Positions 57,587-64,000 of a stretch of 64,000 bases of DNA are shown in pieces; positions within the stretch are counted from its first letter, which is position 1; every line of letters starts with the position of its first letter. Position numbers and translations under genes: made by a program. The DNA lies in assembly GCA_963796125.1 (NCBI GenBank), contig CAWCKM010000049.1, positions 1 through 64,000 on the forward strand, written 5' to 3'. The DNA is from DASPRG01 sp963796125 (lineage in GTDB: Bacteria > Nitrospirota > Thermodesulfovibrionia > Thermodesulfovibrionales > SM23-35). The notes under the pieces are model-generated. The model searched no databases. It worked only from the letters and a program-made list of their open reading frames with translations, and had not been told where the DNA came from.

Positions 57587-57872
57587 CTCCTTGTCCTCAG
57601 ATGTGAATTATAGTGTCATGAAAAAACGGAAACAGTCCAATAACGAGAAGAACAATACCCCAGAAAGAGATGGCGTCAGAGCTACTGTAATTTATGACCT
57701 TGAATTCTTTGATACCGTACTCAAACAATTGGATGAATTACGGCAGTGGTGTGAAAGCCTTGAGAGCAGGTTATGGTGGGTTGAGGAGGCTATGAGGCTT
57801 TCCAAGAGTAGTGTACGTGTGAAGCTTCCTCAGTGGTATGAATCGTGGTTAACGGGCAAAATTGATACCTGA
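57570..57872 (+). CDS. Hypothetical protein (about 84-100 residues)
   Basis: An overlapping GTG at 57570 or the ATG at 57618 may be the start; neither has a clear ribosome site. Residues include a lysine-rich region followed by helices with tryptophans (LRQWCESLESRLWWVEEAMR). No family is recognised. Probably co-transcribed with the 153-residue gene. Confidence 0.45.
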   Translation: MISITDSLSSDVNYSVMKKRKQSNNEKNNTPERDGVRATVIYDLEFFDTVLKQLDELRQWCESLESRLWWVEEAMRLSKSSVRVKLPQWYESWLTGKIDT

Positions 57873-57991
57873 GGATAAGGTAAAAATACCTACTTCTCAT
57901 TTTAGCGGTAGTTAACTTTTCATTTTGAGTAAGTTTTTTTGACTTTTCTTCCATTTATAAGAGATGATAATCTGAATTCAGAAAGGGTTAT

Positions 57992-58117
57992 ATGAGCAGG
58001 ATGAAGAGGATTTTGAAAAAGAGCATTTTGATATCAGGTGCGCTTGCACGTGTTTTCATTGGAGTGGGTGCAACAGTTTTACTCTTTTGTTCGCTGAAAA
58101 AGAAAAAGGAGAAGTGA
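57992..58117 (+). CDS. Very small membrane protein (41 residues)
   Basis: ATG 57992, with a weak GAAAGGG upstream, gives a basic N-terminus (MSRMKRILKKS), one hydrophobic helix (about 12-34) and a lysine-rich end. It is positioned as a single-span inner-membrane peptide. Nothing else supports its expression. Confidence 0.4.
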   Translation: MSRMKRILKKSILISGALARVFIGVGATVLLFCSLKKKKEK

Positions 58118-58161
58118 GGTATCCCTGTTGACACTTTTATTTCATTCGTTATAATAAAGCT

Positions 58162-58689
58162 ATGAAAAGATATATATGTCTCTTTTTCATCTCGGCCATC
58201 ATATTCTTTAGTGTTAACCATGCTTTTGCTTTATCAGAACAACTACGAACAGAAGAGGTAAGAGAAGGTGATGTGAAAGGTGTATTTACTTTAATCCTAT
58301 ATGGTGCAAGAGACATTAATGATATTGAAACATTGGCTATCCTTGACCTTGAAGGAGACCAATACACTCTGGAACCTTATGCGCCTGACTTCGATTATAA
58401 GGTGAAGAAGGGACTCTCAGAAAAGACTGCATTGAAAGAAGCATACGAGTTTATCAGTTATCATAATTCTTTTCTTCGCCCCCAGGTGAGTAAAATTATT
58501 AATAGCAAAGGAAATACCATTGGATATGAGGTAATGCCTCTTTATCTCCCTTTTGTTTTTGGTCGAAGTAATGTGCTTGAGGTAGATTATTCGCTCAAGG
58601 ATGATAAGGTCAAGGTTACCATAAGAATTACTCCATCGATTGAAAGAGCCTTACCCGAAAGGACGATAGTGTCCTTTTTAAAACCCTGA
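58162..58689 (+). CDS. Hypothetical exported protein
   Basis: A 175-residue protein with a clear signal peptide (MKRYICLFFISAIIFFSV, cleavage probably after HAFA, about residue 23). The mature part is mixed alpha/beta with no cysteines or known domain. A TTGACA/TATAAT-like pair is seen at about 58129-58156 upstream. It converges with nuoN, the ends overlapping by 12 bases. Function unknown. Confidence 0.6.
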   Translation: MKRYICLFFISAIIFFSVNHAFALSEQLRTEEVREGDVKGVFTLILYGARDINDIETLAILDLEGDQYTLEPYAPDFDYKVKKGLSEKTALKEAYEFISYHNSFLRPQVSKIINSKGNTIGYEVMPLYLPFVFGRSNVLEVDYSLKDDKVKVTIRITPSIERALPERTIVSFLKP

Positions 58690-60105
58690 TAGGGCTGCCT
58701 TCGCAAGCTTTACGAGGAAAGAAGGGAACACGCCTATTACAAGAACAGCTACTGTTGTTACTCCAAGAGCAGCTACAAGTGTTCCTGATTGAGATGTTGC
58801 AACCTCAATTTTAGGTTCTTTCATATACATGTACATGATGATCCTCAAGTAGAAGTATGCGGATATAACACTGAAAACAACGGCAACAAGGACAAGCCAT
58901 GTGTAGCCGGCATTGATTGCACTCATAAAAACATATAACTTACCGATAAATCCTGCCGTAGGCGGGATACCGGTAAGGGAAAACATGAATATCAGCATGA
59001 GAGCGGCTAAGAAAGGGTGTGTTTTGGAAAGCCCTTCATAGTCTGTAATATTATCGCCTTTAAAACCCTCAGTCCGGAGCATAATGACTACTGCAAAAGC
59101 TCCCATATTCATGAAGGCATAGATCATCAGGTAAGTCATCATACTCGCAAGCCCCTCATTGTTCGCAACGATAACACCGAGAAGGGCATATCCTGCATGG
59201 GCAATCGATGAATATGCAAGCATTCTTTTAATGTTTGTCTGGGCTAATGCGACGATATTACCAATACCCATAGAGAGGATTGAGAGCGGAATAAGTACCA
59301 TTGCCCATTCGATCTTTATCGATGCAAAGGCGATCATGAAAACCCTACCAAGAACTGCAAAACCAGCAGCCTTTGGACCAACGGACATGAAAGCCGTAAT
59401 CGAGGTTGGGGCCCCTTCGTATGTATCTGGCGCCCACATATGAAATGGTGCGGCTGCGATTTTAAAACCAAAAGCAACTGCAAAGAGCGCCATGGAGAGT
59501 GAAAGAGCCGGGTTGCCGATAAGGCCTTTTTCGCTGATATAGGATGCTATAGCGTAGATATCAGTTGTACCAGTAAGACCGTAGATAAGTGAAATTCCAT
59601 AAAGTAGGAAAGCAGATGAAAAGGCACCGAGCAGGAAATACTTTAATGCTGCCTCGTTTGATTTAATATCATGTCGTATAAACCCCGCAAGGATATATGT
59701 ACTTAGGGCCATGAGTTCAAGCCCGAGATAAAGGACAATCAGGTCGGCTGCAGAGGCCATGATCATCATTCCGAGCGTTGATAGCAGAATGAGACTGTAA
59801 TACTCTCCAAAATTGACTCTCTCTATGGAGATATATTTGACGGATATTAAAACAGCAAGGACGACGGTTATAAGAAAGATGAGTTTAAAAAAGGAACTGT
59901 AGCCGTCAGAGATAAACATTCCGCCGAAGGTTGTTCCTGAGGAACCAATCATCGACAACGCCACACCAGTTACACCAATAATGCTCAGAGCCGCAAGCAA
60001 CCCTTTCTTTTTTGCAAAGAGGTCTGTTATAAGCAGTATAAGGGCAAGGGCGGTCATGAAGATCTCAGGTGTCACAGGTCCGAGATTAGGGTAGGAGAAA
60101 TTCAT
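58678..60105 (-). CDS. nuoN: NADH-quinone oxidoreductase subunit N
   Basis: Antiporter-like proton-channel subunit of complex I. Intact, 475 residues, about 14 membrane helices, with the FKIAAAPFHMWAPDTYEGAP signature containing the channel lysine, LKRMLAYSS-type and GIPPTAGFIGK stretches. It overlaps nuoM by four bases. Last gene of the nuoJKLMN group seen here. Confidence 0.95.
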   Translation of the reverse strand: MNFSYPNLGPVTPEIFMTALALILLITDLFAKKKGLLAALSIIGVTGVALSMIGSSGTTFGGMFISDGYSSFFKLIFLITVVLAVLISVKYISIERVNFGEYYSLILLSTLGMMIMASAADLIVLYLGLELMALSTYILAGFIRHDIKSNEAALKYFLLGAFSSAFLLYGISLIYGLTGTTDIYAIASYISEKGLIGNPALSLSMALFAVAFGFKIAAAPFHMWAPDTYEGAPTSITAFMSVGPKAAGFAVLGRVFMIAFASIKIEWAMVLIPLSILSMGIGNIVALAQTNIKRMLAYSSIAHAGYALLGVIVANNEGLASMMTYLMIYAFMNMGAFAVVIMLRTEGFKGDNITDYEGLSKTHPFLAALMLIFMFSLTGIPPTAGFIGKLYVFMSAINAGYTWLVLVAVVFSVISAYFYLRIIMYMYMKEPKIEVATSQSGTLVAALGVTTVAVLVIGVFPSFLVKLAKAALSGF

Positions 60106-61640
60106 CTGATAACCTCCGCAATGGCTTTAGCAATATTTATTTCATGTGTGCCAGCTACATTGACTCTCTCCAAAAGATGTTCAACCGTTGGATGCATGAA
60201 GTCGAGGAACTGGACAGGATAGATGCCTATCCATAAGACAAAGATAATGAGAGGAGCAATAGCAACCATTTCCCTCAAATCCATATCAGGTAAGCCGATA
60301 ACCTTTTCATTGATCTTCATAAAGAAAACCTTCTGATAAAGCCAGAGCATGTAACCGGCTCCTATAATTACTCCGGAGGAGGCAAGAACACCTGCTAATT
60401 TATTCGCAGTGAAACCACCAAGGAGGGTGAGGAATTCACCTATGAAACCGTTTGTCCCCGGAAGTCCAACTGCAGCAAGGGTGAAGACCATGAAAAAAGC
60501 AGCATAAATAGGCATCGCTGTTGCAAGCCCACCGTAATCAGCAATTTTCCTTGTATGTGTTCTGTCATAGATTACTCCGACACACATAAAGAGTGCTCCG
60601 GTAACAATTCCATGGTTGATCATCTGGAAGATACCGCCCTCTACTCCCTGGCTGTTCAGCGCAAAGATTCCCAGGGTAATAAATCCCATGTGACTCACTG
60701 AACTATAGGCAATGAGTCTCTTCAGGTCTGTCTGAACAAGGCATACTAACCCGGCATAGATGATCGCTATAACAGAAAGGGTCAACATGACAGGTACCAT
60801 GGCTTTCGTCGCTTCAGGGAAGAGAGGAATAGAAAATCTCAGGAAGCCATAGGCCCCCATCTTGATGAGAATAGCTGCCAGGATTACGCTGCCTGCTGTC
60901 GGCGCCTCTGTATGTGCATCCGGAAGCCATGTATGGACAGGGAACATGGGAACCTTTACGGCAAAAGCCGAGAAAAAGGCCCAGAACAGCCAGAACTGCA
61001 TTTTATAAGGGTATGTCTTTGCTGTCAATTCAAGGATGTCGAAGGTCCTGCCTGCAAAGAAATAAAGGTAGATTATCCCAACAAGCATCAGTACACTGCC
61101 GACTAAAGTATAGAGAATGAACTTTATCGTCGCATAAATCCTGTTTGGCCCTCCCCAGACCCCGATTATGAGGTACATGGGAATGAGCATTGCCTCCCAG
61201 AAGATATAGAAGAGAAACAAATCAAGGGAAGAAAAGACGCCTGTGATTGCTCCGCATGTCAAAAGGATTGAGATATAGAATTCCTTTACCTTAATCTTGA
61301 TTGAGTGCCAGGATATGAGGATGCAGAGGATTGAAGAGATTGTAGTGAGGAGAACGAGGAGGATACTGATACCATCGATACCTAAAAAATATTGTATGTT
61401 CCATGATGGTATCCAGTCATGCCTTTCTACAAACTGCATCTTGTAGGTAGTCTTGTCAAAGTTTATAAAGAGAGGAAGAGAGAGCAAGAATGTTAGGACA
61501 GCAAAAAACAGGGCAGTCCATTTTACAAGTGTTTCATTGGATCTTCTGATAAGGGTGAGAACCAGAGCACCAATAACGGGAAGAAAAATGACTGTGCTGA
61601 GAATCGGATAACCAAGATTATTCATGATCACCTGTTCCAT
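60102..61640 (-). CDS. nuoM: NADH-quinone oxidoreductase subunit M
   Basis: Second antiporter-like subunit, 512 residues, about 14 helices, intact. FAVKVPMFPVHTWLPDAHTE (channel lysine), TDLKRLIAYSSVSHMG and GLPGTNGFIGEF are typical. Two possible starts (61640 and 61625) both have a GGTGAT-like site. Four bases separate it from nuoL. Confidence 0.95.
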   Translation of the reverse strand: MEQVIMNNLGYPILSTVIFLPVIGALVLTLIRRSNETLVKWTALFFAVLTFLLSLPLFINFDKTTYKMQFVERHDWIPSWNIQYFLGIDGISILLVLLTTISSILCILISWHSIKIKVKEFYISILLTCGAITGVFSSLDLFLFYIFWEAMLIPMYLIIGVWGGPNRIYATIKFILYTLVGSVLMLVGIIYLYFFAGRTFDILELTAKTYPYKMQFWLFWAFFSAFAVKVPMFPVHTWLPDAHTEAPTAGSVILAAILIKMGAYGFLRFSIPLFPEATKAMVPVMLTLSVIAIIYAGLVCLVQTDLKRLIAYSSVSHMGFITLGIFALNSQGVEGGIFQMINHGIVTGALFMCVGVIYDRTHTRKIADYGGLATAMPIYAAFFMVFTLAAVGLPGTNGFIGEFLTLLGGFTANKLAGVLASSGVIIGAGYMLWLYQKVFFMKINEKVIGLPDMDLREMVAIAPLIIFVLWIGIYPVQFLDFMHPTVEHLLERVNVAGTHEINIAKAIAEVIR

Positions 61641-61644
61641 ATCA

Positions 61645-63558
61645 TCACCATAACATTAACATAATTATGATCATTACCCCTGCGGCCATAATGATCGCAT
61701 AGTGTTGAGCAAGACCGGTCTGTACCTTCCTGAGTGCCTCGGCAAACCTTCCAATGGCCTTCGGAACACCGTTTACGATACCCTCTATGATCCTTGCATC
61801 TGTGATAGCACCGATAAAACTGTTCGCAACCCAGAGCGTCGGCTTGATGAGGGCATAGTGATACAGTTCATCAACATAATATTTATTGAAAAGAATCCTG
61901 TAGATACCGCTGAAATTCCGTGCAAGCCTGACAGGTATTCCGGTCTTCACAAGGTAGAAGATTGCTGCGATGACAAGTCCGGTAAGTGCAATGGACGTCG
62001 AAAGACCCATGATCGCGAATTCCTGAGCATGGGTGCCATGGAATTCAGGATGCCCGACAACAGGTTTTAGGAATTCTGCAAAGTGTGCACCTCCCCCCAG
62101 TACCGTGGGAATGCCAACCCAGCCAACACCAATTGCACCAGCAGCCAATATGATAAGGGGTATAGTTATAACCGAAGGTGATTCATGGAGATGATGCTCC
62201 TCGTGATGAGTTCCGCGGAATTTTCCATGAAATGTAAGGAAGATCATTCTAAAGGAGTAAAAAGGCGTAAAGAATGCAACAGCAGTAACGATAATCCATA
62301 CAAACGTTCCTACTGAACTTCCAGAGGCAAATGCTGACCAGATAATCTCGTCCTTGCTGAAGAATCCAGCAAGTCCGGGGACTCCTCCAGCGCTTAAGGC
62401 TGCTATGAACATGGTGATATAGGTAATTGGCATATATTTCTTGAGGCCGCCCATTCTCTGAATATCATTGTGGTGAACAGCATGGATAACACTTCCTGCA
62501 GCAAGAAAAAGCAATGCCTTGAAGAAGGCATGGGTATAAAGGTGAAAGACTCCCGCAGCATAAGCGCCAACTCCGCAGGCGACGAACATCATGCCAAGAT
62601 GACTTAACGTGGAGTAAGCGATGATCCTCTTTATATCATTTTGGACAACGGCAATGGTAGCCGCAAAAAGAGATGTGACTGCACCAACAACAGCTACGAC
62701 ATTCATTGCCACAGGCGACAGGTTAAATATGGCATTACACCTTGCGACCATGAATACACCTGCGGTGACCATTGTTGCGGCATGGATGAGGGCACTGACA
62801 GGTGTCGGGCCCTCCATTGCATCAGGTAACCATACATGGAGAGGGATTTGCGCTGACTTTCCGACAGCACCGCAGAAGAGGAGTAAGGCGATCAATGTTA
62901 CTAAATTGACCTCATATCCAAGGAGATTAATGGTCTGGCCTGCAATGTTTTTAACCTGGGCAAAGACAGGAACATAGTCGACTGTCCCAAAGGTAAGGAA
63001 TATCATGAATACGCCAAGGGCAAAACCAAAGTCTCCAAATCTGTTTACAATAAATGCCTTTTTTCCAGCATCGGCTGCTGCCTTCTTGTCAAAGAAAAAA
63101 CCTATCAGGAAATATGAGCAGAGGCCGACACCCTCCCAGCCAAGGTAAAGCATTATAAAGTTATTTCCCATAACGAGCATGAGCATAAAGAATACGAAGA
63201 GACTAAGATAGGAAAAGAATCTATAATAGCCCTTATCGCCGTGCATATAGCCGATGGAATATATAAAAATGAGGGACCCAACACCGGTAACAACGATGAG
63301 CATAACTGCCGTAAGCTGGTCAATGAGGAATCCGACTGATACTTTGAAAGAACCTGCAATTATCCAGGTGTAAAGATCTTCGTTTATTATCTTTCCATGA
63401 ATAACATCTATTGCGGTGATTACCGCTGCGATAAAGGAACCAATAATTGCAGCGCAAGAGAACCAGTGCGCCTTATCTCTGATGAGGCTTCTTCCAAAAA
63501 GGATATTGATAATGAATGCTGCGAGTGGTAAAAAGGGTATAAACAAATATGCTTTCAT
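61645..63558 (-). CDS. nuoL: NADH-quinone oxidoreductase subunit L
   Basis: Largest antiporter-like subunit, 637 residues, intact. It has SAQIPLHVWLPDAMEGPTPV, NDIKRIIAYSTLSHLGMMF and the glycine-rich AGFFSKDEI region. The long lateral helix and final hydrophobic anchor are seen in the last 100 residues. Histidine-rich GTHHEEHHLHE loop near residue 445 is common in this subunit. Four bases after nuoK. Confidence 0.95.
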   Translation of the reverse strand: MKAYLFIPFLPLAAFIINILFGRSLIRDKAHWFSCAAIIGSFIAAVITAIDVIHGKIINEDLYTWIIAGSFKVSVGFLIDQLTAVMLIVVTGVGSLIFIYSIGYMHGDKGYYRFFSYLSLFVFFMLMLVMGNNFIMLYLGWEGVGLCSYFLIGFFFDKKAAADAGKKAFIVNRFGDFGFALGVFMIFLTFGTVDYVPVFAQVKNIAGQTINLLGYEVNLVTLIALLLFCGAVGKSAQIPLHVWLPDAMEGPTPVSALIHAATMVTAGVFMVARCNAIFNLSPVAMNVVAVVGAVTSLFAATIAVVQNDIKRIIAYSTLSHLGMMFVACGVGAYAAGVFHLYTHAFFKALLFLAAGSVIHAVHHNDIQRMGGLKKYMPITYITMFIAALSAGGVPGLAGFFSKDEIIWSAFASGSSVGTFVWIIVTAVAFFTPFYSFRMIFLTFHGKFRGTHHEEHHLHESPSVITIPLIILAAGAIGVGWVGIPTVLGGGAHFAEFLKPVVGHPEFHGTHAQEFAIMGLSTSIALTGLVIAAIFYLVKTGIPVRLARNFSGIYRILFNKYYVDELYHYALIKPTLWVANSFIGAITDARIIEGIVNGVPKAIGRFAEALRKVQTGLAQHYAIIMAAGVMIIIMLMLW

Positions 63559-63562
63559 GTCC

Positions 63563-63865
63563 CTATCCCTTCATCTCGTGAATCTCGTCTACATGGGCTG
63601 TCGCCTTGTTCCTGAACAAGGCTATAACGATTGCAAGACCGATGGCAGCTTCAGCAGCTGCAACAGCAATAACAAAGAAAGCAAGTATCTGGCCTCTCAT
63701 GTCCTGCAGGTAATGGCTTAAAGAAATAAGGTTTATGTTGACGGCATTCAGCATAAGCTCTATGGACATGAAGATGATAATGATATTCCGCCTCGACAGG
63801 AAACCAAAGACTCCTATAGCGAATACAACCGTACTGAGGATCATATACCAGCTTAACGGGACCAT
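63563..63865 (-). CDS. nuoK: NADH-quinone oxidoreductase subunit K
   Basis: A 100-residue, three-helix subunit of complex I, the normal length. It shows the SIELMLNAVNINLIS segment with the conserved glutamate and a second glutamate in AAAEAAIGLAIVIAL. TTG or ATG near 63865 is the start; the frame follows nuoJ by three bases. Confidence 0.94.
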   Translation of the reverse strand: MVPLSWYMILSTVVFAIGVFGFLSRRNIIIIFMSIELMLNAVNINLISLSHYLQDMRGQILAFFVIAVAAAEAAIGLAIVIALFRNKATAHVDEIHEMKG

Positions 63866-63868
63866 ATC

Positions 63869-64000
63869 TTAACTCTTAAGCCTCCTCTTTGCCAGGACTA
63901 CTGCACCAATAATGGCAACAAGAAGTATCACTGATGCTATCTCAAAAGGATAAAGAAAATCCGTATACAATAACTTTCCCAAGACCTTTATATGAGATTC
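63869..64000 (-). CDS. nuoJ: NADH-quinone oxidoreductase subunit J, C-terminal part
   Basis: Only the last 43 residues are in the window, running off the right edge. LGKLLYTDFLYPFEIASVIL and VAIIGAVVLAKRR are the usual end of NuoJ, and the position ahead of nuoK fits. Confidence 0.9.
   Translation of the reverse strand, partial: ESHIKVLGKLLYTDFLYPFEIASVILLVAIIGAVVLAKRRLKS

Overview
The window looks like a chromosomal piece of a moderately AT-rich anaerobic sulfate reducer, most likely a member of the Nitrospirota (Thermodesulfovibrio-like). That placement is inferred from the gene set and order: adk, sat, a small unknown gene, aprB, aprA, qmoA, qmoB, qmoC and hppA in one direction, a futalosine-pathway menaquinone gene, an archaeal-type phosphoglycerate mutase and a NIL-domain protein next to homoserine dehydrogenase. 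No 16S rRNA or other marker is present to settle it.

Layout. Positions 1-1016 hold seven tRNA genes on the minus strand (Leu, Arg, His, Arg, Lys, Thr, Val in transcription order). From 977 to 7148 lies what looks like an integrated element: a 41-bp exact copy of the 5' half of tRNA-Leu occurs at both ends. Between the copies are a BrnT/BrnA toxin-antitoxin pair, a ribbon-helix-helix protein behind a strongly structured leader, a metallophosphoesterase, a secreted HAF/thrombospondin-3 repeat protein, a PilZ protein and several unknown genes, but no integrase. From 7.3 to 11.1 kb is the conserved mnmE-yidC-yidD-(rnpA)-rpmH cluster, in which rnpA is only a remnant. From 11.2 to 22.5 kb are glycolysis (gap, pgk, apgM), polyamine (speD), amino-acid (hom, aminotransferase), lipoate (lipA), menaquinone (mqnB) and purine (purB) genes. 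From 23.1 to 24.6 kb is a small graveyard of radC, ORF6N and toxin-antitoxin pieces. A very long purL follows (24.7-28.8 kb), carrying palindromic elements inside its coding region. Then come a cardiolipin synthase-like enzyme, a GAF-GGDEF cyclase, tRNA-Met, and the rod-shape cluster (RDD, mreB, mreC, mreD, mrdA, rodA). The sulfate reduction block occupies 38.4-50.5 kb. The last part has two YkgJ-type proteins, a stand-alone AICAR transformylase, a MutY-like protein without its Fe-S cysteines, several unknown genes, and nuoJKLMN of complex I on the minus strand running off the right edge.

How it works together. Sat activates sulfate to APS and PPi, AprBA reduces APS to sulfite and AMP, and QmoABC links AprBA to the menaquinone pool. 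The membrane pyrophosphatase can recover the PPi, and adenylate kinase can recycle the AMP. Having all of these in one run makes an almost self-contained sulfate activation and reduction unit. MqnB (menaquinone) and the Nuo genes are other parts of the same respiratory chain.

Sequence quality. About two dozen conserved genes are broken by single-base insertions or deletions (for example gap, lipA, mrdA, mreB, aprA, qmoB, hppA). So many breaks in essential genes point to consensus errors rather than real decay. I annotate such genes as single reconstructed units and say where the breaks fall.
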